From Natrinema longum (GTDB lineage: Archaea > Halobacteriota > Halobacteria > Halobacteriales > Natrialbaceae), in NCBI RefSeq assembly GCF_017352095.1, contig NZ_CP071463.1:2852001-2916000 (forward strand): DNA of 64,000 nt, read 5' to 3'. Positions 18,078 to 25,875 of this stretch are shown one piece after another. How positions within the stretch are numbered: the stretch's first letter is position 1; the number at the start of each line of letters is the position of its first letter. The notes under the pieces were generated by a model. It had not been told where the DNA came from and ran no database searches. It saw nothing but the letters and a program-made list of their open reading frames with translations. Both the position numbers and the translations under genes were made by a program.

Positions 18078-18851
18078 GTGATCGTCGTCGCCACGACGGA
18101 CTTCGAGGTGTACCACGGCGTCGTCAACGAGCTTCGCGAGCGCGGAACGGCGTTTACGACCCTCGAGCCCGACGAAGCGCTGCCCGAGCGAGCCACCGTC
18201 GTCGTCACCGGGGCCGACAACGCCGAGACGTTCGCGGACGCGACGACGATCGTCGCCGATCCGGCCGAGCCACGGCGTGCGGTCGATCAGGCGCTGGCCG
18301 CGGTTCGGGGCAACGGCGGTCGGACGGTCATCGGCGTCGATCCGGGCCAACGACCCGGCATCGCCGTGCTCGCTGGCGAGACGATCGTCGCCGCCTTTCA
18401 GGTCCCGCTGGGCGACGCCGTCGACGTGATCCAACGCGAGGCCGCCGACGCCCCGTCGCCGATCGTCCGGATCGGCGACGGCTCCCGCCTCGAGAGCGCG
18501 AAGCTCGTCAACGAACTCGACGACGTGACGGTCGAACTCGTCGACGAAACCGGGACGACCCCGTATCTCGGGACGGGTGCCCGAGGGATGGGAGACGTCC
18601 TCGCCGCGGTCAACATCGCCCGACTCGAGGGGAACGTCGTCGATGCACGCGAGATCGAACCGACGGACGGCGAGATTCAGGTGATCAAGGACCGCTCCCG
18701 CGAGGAGAGCGAGCACAATCGGGCGATCGACGAGCTACTCGCCCGTCGAGTCGCTGCCGGCGAGTTGACCATCGACGAGGCACTCGCCGAGCATCGCGAC
18801 GACGACGCCGCGACGGAGACGGCAGAAACGGACGGCTCCGACGGAGCGTAG
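18078..18851 (+). CDS. RNase H-fold (RuvC/YqgF-like) conserved protein
   Basis: 257 residues from a GTG at 18078. The first 70 residues form an alpha/beta domain starting IVVATTDFEVYHGVV. Then comes VIGVDPGQRPGIAVL, the first strand of an RNase H/RuvC-like fold with its Asp. IVRIGDGSRLESAKLVNEL and VELVDETGTTPY could supply later strands, and a GMGDVLAAVNIAR helix follows. The C-terminal 50 residues are charged and helical. The fold suggests a nuclease or resolvase relative, but the full acidic triad cannot be confirmed by eye. The neighbour radB, divergent by about 190 bases, fits a recombination or repair context. Confidence 0.65.
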   Translation: MIVVATTDFEVYHGVVNELRERGTAFTTLEPDEALPERATVVVTGADNAETFADATTIVADPAEPRRAVDQALAAVRGNGGRTVIGVDPGQRPGIAVLAGETIVAAFQVPLGDAVDVIQREAADAPSPIVRIGDGSRLESAKLVNELDDVTVELVDETGTTPYLGTGARGMGDVLAAVNIARLEGNVVDAREIEPTDGEIQVIKDRSREESEHNRAIDELLARRVAAGELTIDEALAEHRDDDAATETAETDGSDGA

Positions 18852-19001
18852 CCACCCCGTCGAACTGCGGTTCGTCGGTCCGAGCTGAACGCACGTGGAA
18901 CGGCGTCCCCGATCGCCGAGCAGAGCTCCCGAGGGAGTCGCCGAAAGAAACGGAAACTGTCGGTCACGTCGGTCGAAAACCGACCGTGTGACGGACTGTA
19001 A

Positions 19002-20555
19002 TTATGCGCCGACCCAGGCGTTCGTCGAGGCGACGGACGTGAACTGGATGTTCTCGTTCTCCTGCATGGTGATCTGCGAGCTGCCGGCACTCTCTCCGTC
19101 TTCGGCGACCGCGACGGAGGTGTGTTGCTCGTTGACGTTCTCCTGGGCGATGAACTGGTGTTGTACGATCGCCGCGCTCGCCGTCTGATCGCCGTCGTTC
19201 GTCTGCGTGGCGTTGCCGGCGTAATCGTACGACATGCCGGGGTTGGAGTCGCCCGCATTGCCGTCGATCGTCGCCGTCGTACTCGAGGTTCGGGTGATGT
19301 CGTCGGAGACGTAGCCCGGACTCGCGTAGACGTTGAGTGCGTCGGCGTAGGCGATCTGAGCGTTGTAGTTTTGCTGGTAGGCCATCTGGACGGCCGTGGC
19401 ATCGCTGCCGTTCTGTGCGATCGCCATGGCGCTGTTTTGCAGGTTGATGTTTTGCTGCTCGACCTCCTGCTCTTGGGCCACGCCGGCGGTCGCCGTCTGC
19501 TCACCCCCGTCGTCGCTTTTCTTGTCGGGTTTGTGCGTGTCGGTGTGCGTCGAGAGGACGTCACTGCTCACGTTACCCGCGGTCGCGATGTTCATCCCGG
19601 CGCTCGAGGCCAGCAGATTCGTGGCGTCGGCACTTCCGAGCTGTTCGTTGAGGTTGCTCTGGTCGGTGAACTGAATCGCCGTGGCGGTGCTGTTCTCGCC
19701 GACCGCGATGGCGACGGCACCGCGCTGTTCGTTGAGGTTCGCCTGCTCGACGTCCTGTTGTTGCGTAACCGTCGCGTCAGCGTCCTGGCCGGTGGACGGA
19801 CCGTGATCACCCGACTTGTCCTTCTTGTGGCCGAACTCGCCGTCGCCGAGGTAGACGTTGGACGCGTTGGCGACCCCCTCCTGGAGGTTCTCGTTGCGCT
19901 GGTAGGACTGCTGGACGGCGGTCGCCTCGCTGTCGTCGACGGCGAGGGCGAAGGCGGTACTCTGGTTGTTGTAGTTGACCTGAGCGACCTCCTGTGACTG
20001 GGTCACGGAAGCGAGGGCCTCCTGGGTGATCGTCTCGTCGTCACCCTTCTTGTCTTTGACCCCCCAGCCGTCGAACTGTTGGTCGCCGCCGTTACCGATG
20101 ATGATGTTGACGTCGCCGACGTCTTCGAACTGTGTTTGTGCGCTCTGCAGGCGACTCTCGGCGTTGGCCGACCCGCGCTGTTCGTTGTCGTTGTACTGGT
20201 TTGCCTCCTGAATGGCGGTTGCATCGCCACCGTCGATCGAGATCGACACCGCCGAGCCTTGCTCGTTGATGTTGACCTGATCGACGTCCTGATACTGGAT
20301 GACTTCGGCCGCGGAGTCGGCTTCGCCCTCCGCGTGCTCGTCGATATAGTCTTCGAGCGACTGCTCACCGAGGTCCGCCCCGAAAACCAGGTACAGCTCC
20401 TCGCCGTCCTCGAGCGCGTGGACCGTTCCGTTCTCGAGGTCGCCGTCGCCCCCCGCAGCGGCCGTCGGCACACCGGCCGCTACCATCGACAAGGCGACCA
20501 TACAGGCGATAAGGAGTGTCGTAGTTCGTGAGCGTCTCGTTGTCTTGTTTCTCAT
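19002..20555 (-). CDS. Secreted Q/N-repeat protein with curlin-like repeats
   Basis: 517 residues. A Sec-type signal peptide ends near residue 35 (hydrophobic core LLIACMVALSMVAAG, then TAAAGG). A short domain follows (GEELYLVFGADLG, about 52-63). Then come five repeats at about 83-138, 183-235, 262-316, 357-411 and 461-515. Each reads roughly V-x-Q-x-Q-x-V-x-Q-x-N-x-N-x-Q, an alternating A-x-A-I/V-A strand, ATAxQ, and a second Q-x-N-x-N-x-Q followed by A-x-A-x-N. The regular Q and N spacing resembles curlin repeats and predicts stacked beta-strands. Spacers are Asp/Lys/Gly-rich and differ in length. The function as an extracellular amyloid or adhesin is inferred. Two smaller proteins with the same motif lie on the other side of a 700-base spacer. 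Confidence 0.75.
   Translation of the reverse strand: MRNKTTRRSRTTTLLIACMVALSMVAAGVPTAAAGGDGDLENGTVHALEDGEELYLVFGADLGEQSLEDYIDEHAEGEADSAAEVIQYQDVDQVNINEQGSAVSISIDGGDATAIQEANQYNDNEQRGSANAESRLQSAQTQFEDVGDVNIIIGNGGDQQFDGWGVKDKKGDDETITQEALASVTQSQEVAQVNYNNQSTAFALAVDDSEATAVQQSYQRNENLQEGVANASNVYLGDGEFGHKKDKSGDHGPSTGQDADATVTQQQDVEQANLNEQRGAVAIAVGENSTATAIQFTDQSNLNEQLGSADATNLLASSAGMNIATAGNVSSDVLSTHTDTHKPDKKSDDGGEQTATAGVAQEQEVEQQNINLQNSAMAIAQNGSDATAVQMAYQQNYNAQIAYADALNVYASPGYVSDDITRTSSTTATIDGNAGDSNPGMSYDYAGNATQTNDGDQTASAAIVQHQFIAQENVNEQHTSVAVAEDGESAGSSQITMQENENIQFTSVASTNAWVGA
19011..20309 (-). repeat. Five degenerate Q/N-rich repeats in the coding sequence
   Basis: The five units of about 53-56 codons are similar at protein level and diverged at DNA level. 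Each is two half-units built on a Q-x-N-x-N-x-Q core. Linkers between units range from roughly 26 to 50 residues. Confidence 0.65.
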
Positions 20556-21257
20556 TGATCGTTTGATTTGTGTCGTGATTGTGATTTCTTGCTAGGTCTG
20601 TGCGTCGCAAACCCTCCTATCCCGATTACAGACTTTGTTATCTGTATATTTCCGCGGCGAAGAAGACTGATACCGAACTGAAGGGGGGCCTTACGCGATC
20701 AGTCTCGAGAGTGGCCCGAAACGCGACCGCCGGCACACTCGCTGAGACCCTCCCGGCACCACAGCAAACCCAGGTCCGATCGAAACCCCGGAAGCATCGT
20801 TTCTGCGGGACCGTCGCGACGCCGAGACTGTCGGAGTATTTGATCGGTAACTCGAGTAGCCGTTACGGAGCGGAAAGTTCGGGTTGGGATCGGCGAGAGA
20901 TCGAGTATACCGCCGGAAAACCCCCTCTCGAGCCGGAAAACACCCCTCCCCAGGGTCGGTACGAGTCCCAACTTCGGTATCTGGTACGGACGCCATACGC
21001 GATCGATAGTCTCGAATTTCGAGTCTGCGCTGAAACGATCGGTCAATTCGAGATAGGTATTGAAACGGTGCGGTCAACCGTTGCTATGGAACGAAACCAT
21101 GCCCCGTCTTCATATGGATCTCCGAAGTGAGGCTTAGTCGGGAGACACGCAGCGAACGGGAGGTTAACGGCGGCTACAGCCGACGAGCGGCAGCTATCCG
21201 TCGCATGCCGGCTCGGTAGCGTTACGTGTCTCTCGAAGCGATACCAAGATTCCAACT
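20556..21257. other. Divergent spacer between Q/N-repeat genes
   Basis: No credible gene is seen in these 700 bases; the open frames on both strands are Arg/Ser/Pro-rich. The left part holds the promoter of the leftward repeat gene and the right part must hold that of the rightward gene. A TTCATATGG motif at 21109-21117 recurs upstream of the third repeat gene. Confidence 0.5.
20641..20656 (-). promoter_or_regulatory. BRE/TATA promoter of the Q/N-repeat gene
   Basis: On the minus strand the sequence reads GCGGAAATATACAG, a purine-rich BRE followed by a TATA box. It predicts transcription from about 20620 and a 5' leader of about 65 nt before the ATG at 20555. Confidence 0.5.
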
Positions 21258-21734
21258 ATGAATGTGACACGGAACACGATCCTGACGCTCGTACTCGTCG
21301 CCAGCCTGCTGATGGTTGGCTTCGCCGGAACGGCAGCAGCAGGTGGTACCGCCGATACGGCCGAGACAGCAGACGTCGACGACGATGACGATGACGATGA
21401 GCAGGTCGCGGCAGCAGCTGTCGTCCAGAACCAAGAGGTCGCTCAGGTTAACGACATCGACCAGAACGCCGACCAGACTGCCGAGCAGGAGGCAACTGGA
21501 CTCGAGGTCGACGTCGAAATCGGAGACGACGACGATGAAACCGGTAATGACGCTACGCCCTCCGGAGACCAGCTCGAAACCCTCAACGACCATGAGGATG
21601 ATGGAGACGGATTCAACCTCGAGATCGGCACCACTGGTGACCAGACGGTAGAGCAGGACATCAGCCAGTCGGCCGAGGCGTCCAACACGAACTCACAGGT
21701 CGGCACTGCGTCCGCTGCCAACTTCGACTTCTAA
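21258..21734 (+). CDS. Small secreted Q/N-motif protein (paralogue 1)
   Basis: 158 residues. The signal peptide is MNVTRNTILTLVLVASLLMV, ending in TAAAGG. An Asp run is followed by one Q/N unit (VVQNQEVAQVNDIDQNADQ, then AEQEATGLEVDVEI). An acidic middle insert lies between this and a C-terminal Q/N unit (GDQTVEQDISQ, ASNTNSQVGTASAAN). The first and last parts align with the next gene and with single units of the 517-residue protein. I infer a minor or nucleating partner of the large repeat protein. A T-rich tract (about 21768-21773) follows the stop. Confidence 0.65.
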   Translation: MNVTRNTILTLVLVASLLMVGFAGTAAAGGTADTAETADVDDDDDDDEQVAAAAVVQNQEVAQVNDIDQNADQTAEQEATGLEVDVEIGDDDDETGNDATPSGDQLETLNDHEDDGDGFNLEIGTTGDQTVEQDISQSAEASNTNSQVGTASAANFDF

Positions 21735-22254
21735 CGACACGACTCGCCGATCGATTCGGGATAGTACTTTTTTATCGAAGCGGGATGGAAACCGGAGCCG
21801 TTCGACCGACCGGTCTCGAATCTCCCGACTCCGAGTCGACTCGCGAGGGGGCCGTCTGTAGCAGTCGGATAGCGATCGATAGCGTGACCCTGATTTCGAT
21901 ACCAGCCGCTAGGGACTCGAGTCGCCATCTGTATCGGTTTCTACTCCCGTCCGACGCACTATGACTGATCCCAAACACTATTCCGCTCTCGAAATACAGG
22001 CGGTGAAGCTATTCTGTAATTTTAGATAATATACGGTCCTGTACAATGTAGGACTCGGATAGCACCGTGAACAGTGATTTGCCTTCATATGGGCTGCTAT
22101 GGTCCGATCTGACCGGGCGAGGCACCACGATGATGTGGGAAGAGACCGAGACGCGGTCGGTACACGGTGTCGTGTGTTGCGACGGCCGGTGTCCTATCGG
22201 AAATCCCGCATGACACGTGTGTGCCCACCCGGACAAACAACGATCTACCAAACT
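21735..22254. other. Intergenic, no gene seen
   Basis: These 520 bases hold a T tract just after the previous stop and an AT-rich stretch (about 22010-22035) with a TATA-like AATATAC. A TTCATATGG motif lies at 22084-22092. No credible coding frame is seen. Confidence 0.45.
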
Positions 22255-23094
22255 ATGAGACGGACACTAACGGTACTGATGACGCTCGCTCTCGTCGGAA
22301 GCATGGCCTTCGTGGGCTTTGCAGGAATGGCTGCTGCAGGTGGCGGCCACCACGATGACAAGGCCGACGACAGCGGCGACGATAGCCTTGCGGCCTCGAG
22401 CGTCAGTCAGTCACAGACCGTATCGCAGACGAACGTGATCGAACAGAACGCCAGCCAGTTCGCCAGTCAGGACGCGACCGGGGTCGACATCGACCTCGAG
22501 GACGTCATGGACGATGGCGATGATGGTACTGATGGCGATGACGGTGAGAACGGTGTCGACGACGGTGAGGATACCCAAACCGGAATCCAGACCGTGACGT
22601 TCATTCGCGAAGAAGGCAATCAACCCTACGCTACGTTCGAATGGGATGGTGATGACGATGAGTTCGATCTAGAATCTAGTATGGGTCAGGGAGATAACAT
22701 CGACCTAACCCCTGGGGAAGCACGTGCCAGTGACGGCAATCCGCTGGACGCTACCTGGACCTTCGACCCACCGGGCGCGAGCGAAGCCCAAACGCCGGTC
22801 CGGGCCCTTGTGACCAATTCTGATGGGACGACGTGTACCTTCGAGTATGGAGACGCCCAACTGGAAGGGAGTGTTGAAGCATGTGAGCCGGACAACGGTG
22901 GCAACGGTGGCAACGGTGACAACGGTGGCGACAACGGCGACAACGGCGACGTCACCGATGGCATCGAAGGATCCGTCGGTAACCAGACCGTCAACCAGCT
23001 AGTCGAGCAGAACGCCGACGCGTCGAACTCGAACACGCAGAGCGCCAGCGCGAACGCCTTCAGTGGCGATCTGGCCGCGATGATCTCCGGCTGA
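22255..23094 (+). CDS. Secreted Q/N-motif protein (paralogue 2) with insert
   Basis: 279 residues from the ATG at 22255. The signal peptide (TVLMTLALVGSMAFVGFAGM, then AAAGGG) resembles that of the preceding gene. The N-terminal unit (SVSQSQTVSQTNVIEQNASQ, then ASQDATGVDIDLE) and the C-terminal unit (GNQTVNQLVEQNADASNSNT) align with the paralogue. Between them is a 130-residue insert with a beta-rich part, two Cys (TTCTFEYGD and EACEPD) and a G-N-G-D repeat run. The upstream frame extension is rejected since it is Arg-rich. Inferred role: accessory or capping member of the same extracellular fibre. Confidence 0.65.
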   Translation: MRRTLTVLMTLALVGSMAFVGFAGMAAAGGGHHDDKADDSGDDSLAASSVSQSQTVSQTNVIEQNASQFASQDATGVDIDLEDVMDDGDDGTDGDDGENGVDDGEDTQTGIQTVTFIREEGNQPYATFEWDGDDDEFDLESSMGQGDNIDLTPGEARASDGNPLDATWTFDPPGASEAQTPVRALVTNSDGTTCTFEYGDAQLEGSVEACEPDNGGNGGNGDNGGDNGDNGDVTDGIEGSVGNQTVNQLVEQNADASNSNTQSASANAFSGDLAAMISG

Positions 23095-23598
23095 GACGGT
23101 CACTCTCCGGACGATTCCACTTTCGATTTTTTGTGCGCTGTGCTCGAGTCGATCACGCGACCGTCTCGACCACGAATTCGTGACCGACTCGAGGCTGAGT
23201 AACGGCGACTCCGGATTCCGCGCTCGCTTTTACGAGAGTCGCATCGAACGATCGCTCGCGGTGGGTGCGATCACAGCGACGGGTTTCGGAGCCTGTTCTC
23301 GAGTCGGCGTCGATCCCGGCGCGAGCCCCACCGCTCGAGGCGAGATCATTACGAAGTGTTAGCAGTAGATATAAGTTGCAATACATTAAACTGAAAACCG
23401 GAAGCCGGTCTCCAGCGACAGGGGGCTGTATCGAAATGCCCCGGGTGGTCAGGTCACCCGAGACGTGGCTTCCAAACCCGGGAGGGTTTCGAAGCATGAT
23501 TACGTTGATTCTACCGGGATATAAACGTCCCGCACGACGACAGAATCGCCAGACGAGACCAGTGTCGACGCCGCGCTCGATCGGGAGGTGTGTTCGCG
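23095..23598. other. Intergenic with promoter
   Basis: No gene is seen. A T tract at about 23127-23132 may terminate the upstream transcript. Near the right end, GATATAAAC (about 23518-23526) is a good TATA box for the zinc-finger gene, predicting a start near 23548. Confidence 0.45.
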
Positions 23599-23841
23599 AT
23601 GTGTAGCGACGAGACGGGGGATGGCGACGATCGACGAGCGGACGACTCCGCGCTGCTCTCGTGTCCCAGTTGCGGCCAGCCCATTACTGGGCTGACGTCG
23701 ACCGGGCCCCACACCGGCGTCGTCAGGCCCTGTGGCTGTTCGGTCGCCCCTGGGCTGGTCCACCGCGAGGCCGACGGCGGCATCCACCGCGAGCGCGACA
23801 GCAGCGTCCATCGCGAGCACGACGACGGGACCGACGAGTAA
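23599..23841 (+). CDS. Small CPxCG zinc-finger protein with HRE repeats
   Basis: 80 residues. An acidic head is followed by a metal-binding unit C-P-S-C-G ... C-G-C (LLSCPSCGQPI, then VVRPCGCSV). The tail has three short repeats, VHREAD, IHRERD and VHREHD, each about eight residues apart. GGGAGGTG lies eight bases before the ATG at 23599 and is a good ribosome-binding site. The histidines of the tail could bind metal too. The function is unknown. Confidence 0.55.
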   Translation: MCSDETGDGDDRRADDSALLSCPSCGQPITGLTSTGPHTGVVRPCGCSVAPGLVHREADGGIHRERDSSVHREHDDGTDE

Positions 23842-24311
23842 CGCGGCGCTCGGCGCTCGAGCCCCGCCGGGTAGCCGACCGGTCGGCGGTGCGCGTCGAA
23901 CGGACGACACACCACCCTGCCGTCGACACCACCACTCGATTGATGCCTCGCCGTCGACACGATCGGCGGCCGGTCGGCTCGGAACCGGGCCTCGAGTCCA
24001 GTCAGATCGGATCGGTACACTGTCTGCCACGGGGGAATCAGCAGTGAATCGCGTGAGCGAGATTCCGGTGTCTCGAGCGCGGTGTTCGATCGGGATAACC
24101 GGAACGAAGCGTCCTGCTCTCGTGGCAACAGGGAGTAACCACACCCTCCCCAGCCGATTCGCTCGCTCCCTTTGGTCGCTCGTTCATCCATTGGAAGACG
24201 CGACGCGTCTTCCACGCCTTCGCTCACAGCGTTCGCGAAGACCTCGCACACTGTCGTCGACTGCCCTCGGTATCCCTCGGACAGTCGACAGCGCGCGCCA
24301 CCGCACATCAG
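23842..24311. other. Intergenic with inverted repeats
   Basis: No credible gene is found in these 470 bases. Two perfect inverted repeats are visible: GGAAGACGCG / CGCGTCTTCC around one base (about 24192-24212), and GTCGACTG / CAGTCGAC with an 18-base gap (about 24257-24290). Confidence 0.45.
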
Positions 24312-25658
24312 CTACTCGGTCCCGTGCTCGGCTCGGACGGCCGCTTCCGCTCGCTCCATCACGGCTCGAACCGGGAGGGAGGTCTGGCCCGCGACTGCCA
24401 GCGCGTCGTCGTACTCCGCGCTGACGTCGTAGACCTCGCCGTCGGCGTCGCTCGCGATCTTGACGCTGACCGCGTACTCGTCGCCGTCGATCTCGAGGGA
24501 GGCCGTCTCGAACTGCCGATTCGCGATCCATCGGTGGGTGACTCCCGCATCCCGAACGCCGAGCGTGCCGGTCTCGTCGGCCAGTTTCCGGGCGACGCGC
24601 TCCCGATCCGCGGGCTTGCAAATGACCTTCACCAGATGGCCGGGTCGGGACTTCTTCATCGTCGCGGGGAGGATCGAGACGTCGCGTGCGCCCGCGGCAG
24701 TGAGCGTTTCCTGGAGCCCGCCCAGTACTTCGGGCGGTGCGTCGTCGAGGTTCGTCTCGAGGACCGCGATGTCGTCTTTGACGAGTTCGCCCCGGCCGTT
24801 ACCGTCGCCGACCAGCACCCGAAGCACGTTCGGGTGCGGATCGAGGTCGTAGCCGCCCGCGCCATACCCCGCGGCGTCGACCGAGAGGGCGGGCACCGAA
24901 TCGACGCCCTCGGCGACGTGGCCCAGGATCGCCGCGCCGGTCGGGGTGAGGAGTTCCGCGTCGACGGGCCCGCCGCGAAGCGACCAGTCGGCCCGCTGTG
25001 CGATTTCGACGACTGCCGGCGTCGGCACGGGATACTCGCCGTGGCTCATCGAGACCGTTCCGCCGCCGGTCGCCAGCGGCGTCGTCACGACGCGGTCGGG
25101 TTCGAGGTCGTGGAGCAAGGCCGCGGCACCGACCACGTCCGCGATCGCGTCGTCGGCCCCGACCTCGTGGAAGTGGATCTCCTCGAGATCCTCGCCGTGA
25201 ACGCTTGCTTCCGCCTCGCCGAGCAACTCGAAGATCGCGAGGGCGTCGCGTTCGACCGCCGGCTCGAGGTCCATGTCGGCGACGATCTCGCGGACCTCGA
25301 GATAGCTGCGATGGGGGCCGTGGCCTTCGGCGTGGCTGTCGTCGTGTCCGTGGTCGTGCGTGTGGCCGTCGTGTGGGCCGTGGCCGTCGTGATCCGGGTC
25401 GCCGTGATCGGGGTCCGAATCGTCGTGGGCGGTGTCGTGGCCGTGATCGTCGTCGGCAGGGGACGCCGTGTCCGTCAGGAGCACGTCGACCGCCGTCGCG
25501 GCGATACCGCTCTTGTCGGCCTCGTCGATCCGGTACTCTACGTCGAGTCGGTCGGTGACGGGCTCGAGGACGTCGGGGTCGCCGCCGGCATCGAGGAGCG
25601 TGGCGAGGATCATGTCGCCGCTGGCTCCCATGTGGCCGTCGAAGGCGAGAATACGCAT
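24312..25658 (-). CDS. larC: Nickel pincer cofactor biosynthesis protein LarC
   Basis: 448 residues from the ATG at 25658. The N-terminus is the family signature (MRILAFDGHMGASGDMILA). A His/Asp-rich stretch (about residues 65-115, repeated HDD, HDGHG and HGHD units) is the metal-loading region common in LarC. Then follow an EEIHFHEVGADDAIADVVG block, a VSMSHGEYPVPTPA motif and a C-terminal domain with PATMKKSRPGHLVK. LarC inserts nickel into the LarA-type pincer nucleotide using CTP. larB, larE and larA are not in the window. The longer open frame upstream is rejected. Confidence 0.9.
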   Translation of the reverse strand: MRILAFDGHMGASGDMILATLLDAGGDPDVLEPVTDRLDVEYRIDEADKSGIAATAVDVLLTDTASPADDDHGHDTAHDDSDPDHGDPDHDGHGPHDGHTHDHGHDDSHAEGHGPHRSYLEVREIVADMDLEPAVERDALAIFELLGEAEASVHGEDLEEIHFHEVGADDAIADVVGAAALLHDLEPDRVVTTPLATGGGTVSMSHGEYPVPTPAVVEIAQRADWSLRGGPVDAELLTPTGAAILGHVAEGVDSVPALSVDAAGYGAGGYDLDPHPNVLRVLVGDGNGRGELVKDDIAVLETNLDDAPPEVLGGLQETLTAAGARDVSILPATMKKSRPGHLVKVICKPADRERVARKLADETGTLGVRDAGVTHRWIANRQFETASLEIDGDEYAVSVKIASDADGEVYDVSAEYDDALAVAGQTSLPVRAVMERAEAAVRAEHGTE

Positions 25659-25875
25659 GGCTACGTTCGGAACGCAAGCGGCAAAAAGCCATCCGTCTCC
25701 GTCCCGAGCGGGATTGAGAGGGGCCAAAACCAACCGATGCCGGTACATCTTTGTAGCGTCCAGCCCAAGTAGGTATGGTAGCAATTAGCACAGAATTAGC
25801 TCAGGAAATGACTTGCGCTAGCAAAAAACCTATCCGGTCACGAATCGGAGTCACTGACATCGCGGTTCCTAAATC

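Noticed and set aside
20600-21130. Open frames in the spacer between the Q/N-repeat genes
   Set aside because: The products on both strands are Arg/Ser/Pro-rich and unlike haloarchaeal proteins. The region holds promoters instead.
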